From NCBI GenBank assembly GCA_016926755.1, contig JAFGNZ010000019.1, positions 1 through 61,175 on the forward strand: a stretch of 61,175 nt of DNA, in the 5' to 3' direction. The translations under genes and the position numbers were made by a program. The notes below the pieces were generated by a model. It worked only from the letters and a program-made list of their open reading frames with translations. It had not been told where the DNA came from and ran no database searches. Shown piece after piece: positions 7,935 through 15,254 of the stretch. Numbering within the stretch: the first letter of the stretch is position 1; each line of letters starts with the position of its first letter. Source of the stretch: Myxococcaceae bacterium (GTDB lineage: Bacteria > Myxococcota > Myxococcia > Myxococcales > Myxococcaceae).

Positions 7935-9854
7935 TCAGCGCCACTTCTTGTTCAGGCTGACGTGGTGGGCGCCCGGGAGATCAGCGAATGCACGTCCCGA
8001 GGCGATGAGCTGGGCACCCCGCAGCTCCGGCTTGGAGAGCAGCTTCACGAAGGGGGTCAGCAGGTAGTTCTCCTGATCGGAGATGGCGAAGTCACTGAGG
8101 TTGGCGGGGAAGTCGAGCAGCGCGAATCCAGGGTAGGTGAACGGCTCGGTACGACTGAGCTTCAACCATGCATAGTGGTAAGCCAGGAAGAAGTACGCCC
8201 GGAGGTTTGCACCGAGCTTGCGGCTCCAAGGTCGCCCGTCGACGAGGAACTGCACCGCATTCTTGGACACGTTGATGGAGACCCTACGCGCTTCCCATAT
8301 ATTGCGGCCTTCCGCGTCCAAGGCATTGAGGTAGTCCGTCATCCCATCGGCCACCTGGTCCCCGAGCGTAGTGAAATCGGGCGCGGCTTCCTTCTCCACC
8401 ACCTGGGACTCGAGGTGGCCAATCTCCTTACGAAGGTCATCCAGGTGCTGTGCGAGCGCCTCGCGCCGCGAGAGGGCGCTTTCAATTCGCTGGAGCTGAC
8501 GGAGTCGCTCCTGGAGGCGACCCGTTTCATGGGCGGTAAGTCCAAGTGCCGGGGGAAGGATCCAGGCGGCAGCGGTGCGCACCGGTTGAAGCATGCTTTC
8601 CAGCCGGGAGGTGCTGTCCTCCACATCGCGGAGCTTCCGACGGTCTAGGTCCAGGTCCCCCTGCGTCTTCGACAGGAGCTCCTGAAGTTCGCCGACTTCT
8701 TCCTTCAGTTGCTGCATCTCGAAGTCGAGGCGGGCCGTCGTTGCCGCGGCCTCCTCGGAGCGGGGCTCTTGCGGCTGGTGGCAGAGATAGCAGGTGCCCG
8801 GGGCCGCGGCCTTGCGGCTGATGGGCCGGTCACAAACGGGGCAGTGGGTGACGTGGAGCGGTCCGAGGATTGCTCCTGCGGCCCGTGCGCGCTCCAGCTT
8901 GCCCAACTCCTCCTTTGTGCTCTTGAGATGGGCGGACAGCTCCGCAACGCGCTCCAGTCCCTTGTCTACGGCCACCTGGAGCTCTGACCGCCGGACGCGT
9001 GCTGCGTCCAACTCAAGACCGAGCTTTTCAAATTCTGAGGCCCTCGGCTCGTTCTCCGCCGAAGCCCGACTCTCGGCGGCCCGGCGCAGCTCCTGCATGG
9101 CGGTCTCCCTCTGCGCTTCCTGGGCAGCAATGTCCGCCTGCAACTGCGTCATGGCGCTGGCGAGGGAGTCCCGCGTGAAGCCGGCGCTGGCCTCCTGGAC
9201 GTAGACGAGTTCGCGCGCCACGTCGTCCAGCGTCGCCGCGAAGTTCTCCTTCTGCGCCGCGAGCCTCGCCTCGCGCTTCTGGGCGTCAACGAGCTTGGCG
9301 TAGTCCAAGGAGAAGATGGCGGGAGCGGAACCGATGAACTGCGAGAACACGGCGAACTGGTCGGCTTCGGGCTGCTTTAGAGCCAGATCACTCCACGAAC
9401 CTTCGTGACGGTAGATGTGCCGAAGCAGAGTGCGCCAGCTGAGCTCGGGCCAGGTGTTCTGGGAGTAGGGGTTGCCCTTGGGGATGTAGACCACGGGGAT
9501 GTTAAGCGCCGCGAGGAAGAAGGCGCTGAAGTCCGCTGCGGGCATCGCGCTGCCGTCGACGAACACCTTGCCCTTGGCGCCTTTTTCCTTCCAGCGGCGT
9601 TCGAGCACCATCGGCTTGCCATCGATGGCAAGCTCCACCTGGGCACGCACATACTTGTTGGCCAGGTCCTCGCCGACCGCATCCTCGATGGTGCCGGTAT
9701 CGCCGAAGAGGTAGTCGAGCATACGAAGCCAGCTGGTCTTGCCGGTGTTGGGCTCTCCGACGATGACGTTCACGCCGGAGCTGAACTCGAGCACTTCTTC
9801 CGTGTCGCCTTCCACACGCATGAGCCGGCGGACGCTGAGAATCTTCGAGGTCAT
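7935..9854 (-). CDS. ABC-3C system SMC/Rad50-like ATPase
   Basis: The 639-aa protein is built like an SMC/Rad50-type ATPase. A Walker A motif GEPNTGKT lies at residues 33-40, and two long coiled-coil arms (about 185-330 and 365-480) flank a four-cysteine centre (Cys338, Cys341, Cys355, Cys358) resembling a zinc hook or ribbon. The C-terminal ATPase lobe has a Walker B-like stretch GFALLDFPAN, in which Phe stands where the catalytic Glu usually follows Asp. It is the last gene of a three-gene minus-strand operon and overlaps the middle gene by four bases. ATPase plus small middle component plus effector is the defining layout of ABC-three-component (ABC-3C) conflict systems, where the ATPase is thought to sense invasion and license the effector. 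The family call is strong; the system call rests on the neighbours. Confidence 0.8.
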   Translation of the reverse strand: MTSKILSVRRLMRVEGDTEEVLEFSSGVNVIVGEPNTGKTSWLRMLDYLFGDTGTIEDAVGEDLANKYVRAQVELAIDGKPMVLERRWKEKGAKGKVFVDGSAMPAADFSAFFLAALNIPVVYIPKGNPYSQNTWPELSWRTLLRHIYRHEGSWSDLALKQPEADQFAVFSQFIGSAPAIFSLDYAKLVDAQKREARLAAQKENFAATLDDVARELVYVQEASAGFTRDSLASAMTQLQADIAAQEAQRETAMQELRRAAESRASAENEPRASEFEKLGLELDAARVRRSELQVAVDKGLERVAELSAHLKSTKEELGKLERARAAGAILGPLHVTHCPVCDRPISRKAAAPGTCYLCHQPQEPRSEEAAATTARLDFEMQQLKEEVGELQELLSKTQGDLDLDRRKLRDVEDSTSRLESMLQPVRTAAAWILPPALGLTAHETGRLQERLRQLQRIESALSRREALAQHLDDLRKEIGHLESQVVEKEAAPDFTTLGDQVADGMTDYLNALDAEGRNIWEARRVSINVSKNAVQFLVDGRPWSRKLGANLRAYFFLAYHYAWLKLSRTEPFTYPGFALLDFPANLSDFAISDQENYLLTPFVKLLSKPELRGAQLIASGRAFADLPGAHHVSLNKKWR

Positions 9855-10405
9855 TCCGAGATCACCTCGCCGAGCTTGCGCTCCGCAACCTCGGGCACGA
9901 ACAGCTGGTAGATGAGGTCCTTGAGTGCCGAGCCCGGCCTCTTCCCGAGGACGGAATAGACGCGTTTCATGATCTCACCGAGTTCCGCGAAGCTGGGCTG
10001 CTTGGCGAGTTCCTTTGCCGCCGCGGTCCCGCTCGGGGTGAGCTGAAACCTGTACGACCTTGCACCCTCCTTGGTCACTGTCACCAGCCCTCGGCCTTCC
10101 AGGTACGCGAGCACATGGTAGTAGCGGTGGTCCCACGGGCCGTAATGGTGGCGCACCATGGCCGACTCGCTGCTCTCAGGCAGGCCCGAGATGGGGGTCT
10201 TCAGCGCCTCGCAGGCACGGGCGAAGAAGGCCGGATAACGCACGAAGAAGTCGAGCTTGGCGAGCTTCGTCAGACCGTCAATCCGCCCCTTGATGCCGCA
10301 GTGATGCAGCAGGAGCAGCAGCCTCGCCGCGTGGAGTTCGACGATTTCATCGGACACGAGCGGACGACCAGCGGGGTAGTTCGCGAGGTTCCGGATGGAC
10401 TTCAT
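9851..10405 (-). CDS. ABC-3C system middle component
   Basis: This 184-aa protein lies between the nuclease and the ATPase, overlapping each by four bases. Its N-terminal half is helical (HAARLLLLLHHCGIKGRIDG), and the middle reads like a winged helix (MVRHHYGPWDHRYYHVLAYL followed by GLVTVTKEGARSYRFQLTPSG). A small winged-helix-like protein in this position is the expected middle component of an ABC-3C system, a linker between ATPase and effector. No catalytic motif is visible. Identification depends on context as well as the fold-like pattern; a stand-alone regulator of the operon is the main alternative. Confidence 0.7.
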   Translation of the reverse strand: MKSIRNLANYPAGRPLVSDEIVELHAARLLLLLHHCGIKGRIDGLTKLAKLDFFVRYPAFFARACEALKTPISGLPESSESAMVRHHYGPWDHRYYHVLAYLEGRGLVTVTKEGARSYRFQLTPSGTAAAKELAKQPSFAELGEIMKRVYSVLGKRPGSALKDLIYQLFVPEVAERKLGEVISE

Positions 10406-11556
10406 GACCCGTCCCGCTGGTAGGAGTGCACCTTCCGGTTCACCAACTCGTACATGCTGCCCACGAGGTAGCTGACTGGCGGTCGGGTATCCGGTGCCAT
10501 GCCTCCGTGCAGTGCTTCAAGCTCCTGCAAGCAGCGCAGGTGGAACTGGAGGGGCGTGTCCTTGAACCTCCCGGCTGCGTACCGGAGGCGGAGGCTGTGG
10601 AGGGTGTCCTCCACCATCCTGGCGATCTGCTCCCGATCCTTAAGGGTGAGATACGCCGATCGCCGCTGGTCGGCCCTGAAGGCGTTCTGCCGGAACAGGA
10701 TGTTCTGGATGTCCATTTCCGGAAGCCCGATGCGGGCCAGCGCTTGGCGAAGTGGTGAACCTCCTGCTGCCGCGTGAGGGCGCAGGAGGTCGTTCACTTT
10801 GCTCCGGACCTCTGACAGGAGCTGGTTGAAGAGGATCTTTTTCTCAGTAAACGGCTTGGGCACCCGCTCGTTGGCTGCCTTCCAGACCGTATGGAGCACG
10901 AGGTCGTAGATGGCCTCGATGTGGTCCGGCGCGCTGATGGTGAAGACCTCGTACAGGTAGTGCCCGAGGCGGCGGGTCGTGGCGTTCTGGACGTCCTGCT
11001 GCGTTCCACGGACGTCCCAGAACATGGAGCGCAACCAGAAACGGATGCCGCTCGGACCATCGCTATCGGCTCCGGGAAGGCGCGCGATGATGGCGGCGGC
11101 GAGCTCGTCTATGGCCGCCTGACCGGGCTGACGGTCAGGGGCGTCGCGGGGCAGCGTAAGGTGGTGAAGCTCCTTCTTCGTCCTGTCAGAGGTGACGAGC
11201 CTGAACCGGTGAGGTTCGTGGCACCGTGCATGCTTCAGGGACTTCTCCAGAATGGACGTCCCCACTGCATCTTTCTCGCGGCCGCATAGCGCAGGCACGG
11301 TCCACAGCGTGTCGCCCTGGTCGGACTTCACCTGAACGAATTCGATGTGTTCCTGGCCAGCGTCCGTCCAGACGAGCGTGATGTCGTCGAGCACCTCACA
11401 CCACACGGCCGCCAGGGTCCCGTGGGTCTGCATCATCTCGACGCAGAAGTCTGCGGCGACGTGATCCTGGTAGGCGAAGCCAACCCGAGCTGTCGTCCCA
11501 CCGGACTCCAGTGGTTCGAGATCATGGATGGAAGGTGGCTTGGGGGTGGGGAGCAC
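10402..11556 (-). CDS. DUF4297-type dsDNA nuclease, ABC-3C effector
   Basis: This 384-aa protein opens with a DUF4297-like nuclease domain: the block GTTARVGFAYQDHVAADF at 20-37, an acidic pair Asp57-Asp58 after Glu54, and IEFVQVKSD at 71-79, whose Glu72/Gln75/Lys77 fit a PD-(D/E)XK core. The same nuclease family serves as effector in Cap4 proteins and in some ABC-3C systems. The C-terminal half (about 130-384) is helical and unassigned, perhaps a docking or sensor region. It is the first gene of the operon. The start is GTG, chosen because AGAGGA lies six bases upstream, and the stop overlaps the middle-component gene by four bases. The predicted role is DNA cleavage once the ATPase complex is activated. 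Confidence 0.75.
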   Translation of the reverse strand: MLPTPKPPSIHDLEPLESGGTTARVGFAYQDHVAADFCVEMMQTHGTLAAVWCEVLDDITLVWTDAGQEHIEFVQVKSDQGDTLWTVPALCGREKDAVGTSILEKSLKHARCHEPHRFRLVTSDRTKKELHHLTLPRDAPDRQPGQAAIDELAAAIIARLPGADSDGPSGIRFWLRSMFWDVRGTQQDVQNATTRRLGHYLYEVFTISAPDHIEAIYDLVLHTVWKAANERVPKPFTEKKILFNQLLSEVRSKVNDLLRPHAAAGGSPLRQALARIGLPEMDIQNILFRQNAFRADQRRSAYLTLKDREQIARMVEDTLHSLRLRYAAGRFKDTPLQFHLRCLQELEALHGGMAPDTRPPVSYLVGSMYELVNRKVHSYQRDGS

Positions 11557-11736
11557 GACGTCCTCTTCTGTACAGTCGAAGTCTCAATCAGGGTTCCATG
11601 AAGCTCCAGTATTTCTGGCGGCTCTCGACATGGGCGAACTCGTTCCAGCGGTCATGCCCTGGCCTGCTGGCAGTGCTGGTAGGTCGGCAAGTTTGTCCGC
11701 AGAGCCCTGCGTAGGGCCCACTTCCAGCTAGGTCGT

Positions 11737-11760
11737 GTTGGGTAATTTGTTGGGTAATTC
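11737..11760. repeat. Tandem 12-mer next to tRNA fragment
   Basis: Two adjacent copies of GTTGGGTAATTY lie at 11737-11748 and 11749-11760, about 90 bases before the tRNA fragment. Short direct repeats next to an attachment site can be integrase or excisionase arm-binding sites, but nothing here proves that. The rest of 11557-11848 shows no gene I can support; it contains the promoter side of the ABC-3C operon. Confidence 0.4.
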
Positions 11761-11848
11761 GGGCTGCCATCGGCGGCCAATGCGGGCCAGAAGAAGCCAA
11801 ATTCCGAAGTGGTTATAGCAGGTTACGATATATGCCCAAGGAGGCTCT

Positions 11849-11898
11849 ACTCATTCGTAATCAGTAGGTCCCCGGTTCAAATCCGGGTGTCGGCTCCA
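11849..11898 (+). tRNA. 3' fragment of tRNA-Thr(CGU), probable att site
   Basis: The bases read as the 3' half of a tRNA. There is an anticodon arm ACTCA/TCAGT with one mismatch around the loop TTCGTAA (anticodon CGT, threonine), variable loop AGGTC, T arm CCCGG-TTCAAAT-CCGGG, 3' acceptor strand TGTCGGC, discriminator T and an encoded CCA. No 5' half is present: the acceptor partner GCCGACA and a D arm are absent from the sequence just upstream. This is the classic remnant left where an element has integrated into the 3' end of a tRNA gene. The element would lie to the left, with the intact tRNA at its far end outside the window. It is not a working tRNA as it stands. Confidence 0.8.
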
Positions 11899-11917
11899 GA
11901 GAAAGCGTAGGAAAGAC

Positions 11918-11950
11918 GGGCCGTTGGGGAGCACCCCAGCGGCCCGTTTC
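11918..11950 (+). terminator. Hairpin terminator of the original tRNA gene
   Basis: A 12-bp stem, GGGCCGTTGGGG (11918-11929) with CCCCAGCGGCCC (11934-11945), closes over the loop AGCA and is followed by GTTT. The stem has one T-G wobble and no mismatch. It lies 20 bases after the tRNA fragment and probably ended the intact tRNA transcript before integration. Confidence 0.75.
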
Positions 11951-11971
11951 CGTTCGGGCCGGGGCTTTCCC

Positions 11972-11996
11972 ACACTCCCGCTCCGTGCGGGAGTGT
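11972..11996. other. Perfect 10-bp inverted repeat
   Basis: ACACTCCCGC (11972-11981) and GCGGGAGTGT (11987-11996) form a perfect hairpin with the loop TCCGT. It lies between the tRNA terminator and the end of the minus-strand cysteine-rich gene, so it may end transcription from the right. The T-run is poor in either direction. Confidence 0.4.
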
Positions 11997-12060
11997 TCCC
12001 ATGCCGGGCAAGCGCTAGACGGGCGGGTAGGGGCCGCCCCATGAGGCTTCGGCCGGGGAT

Positions 12061-12960
12061 CTACCAATCCGGATGACACGCAAAGGGCAAGTCTGGCCAG
12101 GGTTGCCGGCACCGAAACCCCTCGGCGCATACGGAGGGGCCCTGTGGGTCGCAAGCCGGTATGCATTTCCAGCCATCGCAGACCCTCCCAGCGGAGCAGG
12201 GAGGAGAGTCCTTGCCACACCGCTCGATACACCAGAGCCACGCCTTCCCGGGGTGCGGCGGATCAGGGAGCACATGGCATCGCTGGCCCTCGGGACAAGG
12301 CGACCGCTGACAATTGGTGCCATACACGTGCGCGCACCTGGATGAGCCCTCATCGAACCGGATGCACTGCTGGCCTGCGGGGCATCCGCGCTCCTCGCAG
12401 GTGGGCAGACACACAGGCTCGGGTGTGGTGTCTGCGCAGAAGAAGCCCTCGGGACACTCCGCCAGAGCGCCCATGCGGCATGGGCGGGCGCACCAACCAT
12501 TGATGCCCCCGCATAGAAGCCCGGGTGCGCAGGCGCTCTTCTGGTCTTCCGGAACTTCGAAACAGTTCTCCCCTTCCTGGCGCACGCCCAGGGGGATGCA
12601 GGTGCGCACGAGCGGCCCTTGCCCTTCTGTGGCAAGCTTGCGGCAGACCTGACCGTCCGGGCACTGCGCGTCCGTGGTGCACTGGCTGCCGGTGCAGTAC
12701 GCCTGCCCATACCGGTACTCATACAAGCAGCCCAGCGCTGGATCGCACTCGGTACTTGAGCGGCAGGGCCGGCCATACGTCATCAACTGCATGCGCTGCT
12801 CGCTGTCGAGCATCGGGCTGATACGCACCCCAGTTGGGGCCTCTGTCCCCACCTCTGGTTGGAGGAGCGTCCACAGCAGCAGCACGAGCGGCAGCAGCAG
12901 GAGCACGCCCACGCAGACACTGAGGAGTGTGCGCCAATTTATCCGCCGCACTTGCGACAT
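12061..12960 (-). CDS. Cysteine-rich membrane-anchored protein
   Basis: The 299-aa protein starts at ATG 12960 (MSQVRRINWRTLLSV). It has one N-terminal hydrophobic segment at about residues 10-32 (LLSVCVGVLLLLPLVLLLW), preceded by positive charges, so it is either anchored with most of its length outside the cytoplasm or secreted. The remainder holds repeated units with spaced cysteines, such as CPDGQVC, CPEGFFC and CPAGQQC, which probably form disulfide-stabilised modules as in many myxobacterial surface proteins. No enzymatic motif is present. The start overlaps the end of the small lipoprotein gene by 22 bases, so the two are probably an operon. The frame stays open upstream to 13212, but that part is the shadow of the lipoprotein gene. 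Confidence 0.75.
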   Translation of the reverse strand: MSQVRRINWRTLLSVCVGVLLLLPLVLLLWTLLQPEVGTEAPTGVRISPMLDSEQRMQLMTYGRPCRSSTECDPALGCLYEYRYGQAYCTGSQCTTDAQCPDGQVCRKLATEGQGPLVRTCIPLGVRQEGENCFEVPEDQKSACAPGLLCGGINGWCARPCRMGALAECPEGFFCADTTPEPVCLPTCEERGCPAGQQCIRFDEGSSRCAHVYGTNCQRSPCPEGQRCHVLPDPPHPGKAWLWCIERCGKDSPPCSAGRVCDGWKCIPACDPQGPSVCAEGFRCRQPWPDLPFACHPDW

Positions 12961-13151
12961 TCCTTGGGATTCCTTTGAGGGCCTTCGCATACCTCCTTTT
13001 TCCGCTCCTCCGAGCAGCGCGTGATGACGAGATTTTCCTGCACATCCTGGTGAACGGCCTTGGCGATGCGGCCTTCCCTGCCGAATTCGGAGGGACAACC
13101 GGTCATCACCATGAATGAGAGCACGCCCACTCCCACTTGGAGCCAACGCAT
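12939..13151 (-). CDS. Small lipoprotein
   Basis: The 70-aa protein begins MRWLQVGVGVLSFMVMTGC, a short lipoprotein signal peptide ending in the lipobox VMTGC, so Cys19 should be lipidated. The mature part is charged and contains four more cysteines. I chose ATG 13151 because GGAGGAAC lies directly upstream at good spacing. It sits first in a two-gene unit with the cysteine-rich protein. Function is unknown, but both are likely envelope proteins. Confidence 0.65.
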   Translation of the reverse strand: MRWLQVGVGVLSFMVMTGCPSEFGREGRIAKAVHQDVQENLVITRCSEERKKEVCEGPQRNPKECRKCGG

Positions 13152-13266
13152 GAGTTCCTCCCATGAAGGACTCTCGACGCCACCAGCGCGGCTTATGCAG
13201 CGTCCACGCCATGGCACGTAGGAGGTGCCCGATGAGATCAGCGCTCCTCTTCGTCTCGCTGCCTTG

Positions 13267-14679
13267 CTACTTGTGGAGCAACGGAGTCCCGTTGGCGACG
13301 GGCACCACGTGGAGCTGCCGTGGGCGCTCCCCAGGGCGCAGCAGCCGCATCAACCCCGCCTCCAGGTCTCTCGGGGACGTGGTGCCTTCGAGCACTGTGA
13401 GGGTGAGATCGTAGTCACTCTCGTCTCCGTCGGTGAGGTGCGTCACTCGTGCCAGGAGCACCCCTGGCAGGGTGCTCGCCACCCGCCGCACCGAGGCGAC
13501 GCAGATCTTCTCTCCCCTGCGGACCAGGAAATCCGACCTGCGGCCGAGGAAGGAGAGGTAGCCGTCGTCATCCATCTCGAAGAAGTCCCCCGTCGCGAGG
13601 ATCCCTGGGGCCTGCAGAGAGCGTGCTCGCTCTCCCTCGATGAGGCCGATGCGGCGCTTCATTACCGTATCGGACGAGACGAACAGCTCCTTGGACGCCG
13701 TGTCGACCCAGACGCGCGTGCCCGGCAGGGGCACGCCCACCGAGGTGAATCGATGAGGGGGCTCCCGGTGCGCGGCCAGTGTCGCGACACGGGGCCCCGC
13801 TTCCGAGAGGCCATAGGTCAGGTACAGCTCGCGGCCGGGCCTCGAGGCGAGCAGCCGGGCCACGTGGTCCGGTGAGAGCTGGTCTCCACCTACCGTCAGC
13901 ACGCGGAGGGTCGAAGGGAATTCATGCCCCCCCTGGAGCAGCATCCTCACCAGCACAGGCGTCAGTGAGGAGACCGTAACGCCGCACGTGCTCAGCATCT
14001 GGTGGTAGCTGCCCACGTTGAACGGCGGGCCACTCACCACCAGCCTTGCCGAGCGCAGCAATGAGGCGAAGGCCTGGGCGACGAGCGCGTAGGAGAAATA
14101 GAGCGGCAGGTTCACCAGCACGGTGTCGGAGGAGTTCAGCCCGATGGCGTCCGCGTGCCGGGAGGCATTGCGCAGCAGCGCCTCCACGTCGAAGACACAG
14201 CCGCTGGAGAAGCCCGAGGTGCCCGAGGTGAGAAGCACCATCTCGCCTGGCGTGGCCGCAGGCGGCCCCGAGGCAGGAAGCATGGACACCTGGGTGCCGC
14301 CGAGCTCAAAGATCTGAAGGTTCTCCCCGTTGAGGGCCGGAGGCCTCACTGCGAGCAGCGCGCGGGCCCGAAACGCCTCGGCCAAGGACTGCTGGCGCGT
14401 GGGGGGCGTGGAGGGAGCCAGCAGCGCAGGGACCCCCCAGGCCATGAGAACGCCGAAGGTGTGTGCCAGCAGCGCGGTGCTGTTCGGCAGGGAGAGCAGG
14501 ACGATGTCGCCCGGGTGGAGGCCACGCTGCTGCCATTGCCTGGCGAGCTCCGCGATGCGGAGCGACTGGCGAGGGAGCGGGAGCGCGCCGGACAGATCCT
14601 CCACCCGGTCGAGGAAGGCGTCGAGTTCGACGGCCGTTGGGAGCCTCGGCGAGTCAGTCTGGGGGGGGAGCATCCTCAT
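13267..14679 (-). CDS. AMP-dependent acyl ligase, divergent
   Basis: The 470-aa protein belongs to the adenylate-forming (ANL) family. The P-loop-like block LLTSGTSGFSSG lies at about 150-161, LTYGLSEAG at about 285-293, and the hinge region DGYLSFLGRRSDFLVRRGEKI near 375-395. Two features are unusual: the P-loop lacks the Lys of the common TSGSTGxPKG form, and the C-terminus VPVANGTPLLHK lacks a lysine at the usual place after Asn-Gly. It is the last gene of the long operon. I start at ATG 14679 because its ATGA overlaps the stop of the preceding gene, as at most junctions here; an in-frame GTG lies at 14691. The likely role is activating a carboxylic acid, for example a fatty acid, for loading on the free-standing ACP. 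The altered motifs may lower or change activity. Confidence 0.75.
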   Translation of the reverse strand: MRMLPPQTDSPRLPTAVELDAFLDRVEDLSGALPLPRQSLRIAELARQWQQRGLHPGDIVLLSLPNSTALLAHTFGVLMAWGVPALLAPSTPPTRQQSLAEAFRARALLAVRPPALNGENLQIFELGGTQVSMLPASGPPAATPGEMVLLTSGTSGFSSGCVFDVEALLRNASRHADAIGLNSSDTVLVNLPLYFSYALVAQAFASLLRSARLVVSGPPFNVGSYHQMLSTCGVTVSSLTPVLVRMLLQGGHEFPSTLRVLTVGGDQLSPDHVARLLASRPGRELYLTYGLSEAGPRVATLAAHREPPHRFTSVGVPLPGTRVWVDTASKELFVSSDTVMKRRIGLIEGERARSLQAPGILATGDFFEMDDDGYLSFLGRRSDFLVRRGEKICVASVRRVASTLPGVLLARVTHLTDGDESDYDLTLTVLEGTTSPRDLEAGLMRLLRPGERPRQLHVVPVANGTPLLHK

Positions 14680-15254
14680 GCATCCATCCACGAGGTGAAG
14701 TACCGCAGGACCTCCTGCTCCTGTGCCTGCTCACCCGTTCGGCCTCGGGAGAGCAGCAAGCACGCGGCGCGAGGGGACCGCGCCTGAGCGACATCGAACG
14801 TAACGATGAGCCCGAGGTCCACCACGCCGCGCGCCAGCCAGCGGGTCGAGAGCGTGAAGGCGGTGGGCAGCGCCTGTGGCAGCGGCTGGGTCAGGCTCAG
14901 GGTGGGCCCTCGGAACCCGAAGGCGATGCAGAGCAGGCCTGTGGCCGCACTCGGGGAAGAGGCAGGGAAGCGCACGGGTGAGGCCAGCCCCTGCTGCGCA
15001 TCCGCCGCCGCCCTCTCCATGGACTCGGCAGGGCCGCGGGAGCCGAGCTGGATGACGGAGACGCGCTCTGCCGCCGCGCGACAGGCCTCCGAGTGAGGGG
15101 CCATGGCCTGCTCCGCGGCGAGGACAACGGCCCAGGAGCTCGGATCCGAGTACCGCACCACCTGCCGTAGCCGCGCGGCGTGAGGGTTGGGCGCGTCCGC
15201 GGAGGCGCGCCCCCAACCCAGAATGACGAGGGGCTCAGGGTCGAGCGAGCTCAT
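14676..15254 (-). CDS. Half-length ketosynthase-like protein without active Cys
   Basis: This 192-aa protein resembles only the N-terminal half of a thiolase-fold ketosynthase. The stretch GPTLSLTQPLPQALPTAF occupies the position where an active ketosynthase has its TACS/TACA nucleophile, and no cysteine is present there. The segment after it (VVDLGLIVTFD) matches the strand that normally follows. It begins at ATG 15254, overlapping the full ketosynthase gene by four bases. Chain-length-factor-like partners without the cysteine occur in type II polyketide and aryl-polyene systems, but they are usually full length. It may be a truncated partner subunit that pairs with the neighbouring ketosynthase, or a decaying duplicate. 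The 4-base coupling argues for a maintained gene. Confidence 0.65.
   Translation of the reverse strand: MSSLDPEPLVILGWGRASADAPNPHAARLRQVVRYSDPSSWAVVLAAEQAMAPHSEACRAAAERVSVIQLGSRGPAESMERAAADAQQGLASPVRFPASSPSAATGLLCIAFGFRGPTLSLTQPLPQALPTAFTLSTRWLARGVVDLGLIVTFDVAQARSPRAACLLLSRGRTGEQAQEQEVLRYFTSWMDA

Noticed and set aside
11810-11898. A complete tRNA-Thr gene
   Set aside because: No GCCGACA acceptor strand or D arm is present upstream at the right distance, so only the 3' half exists.
11851-12241. Minus-strand frames ending in DLNRGPTDYE or PGFEPGTY
   Set aside because: These endings are the classic false translation of the T arm and anticodon arm of a tRNA read backwards; the DNA is the tRNA fragment and its terminator.
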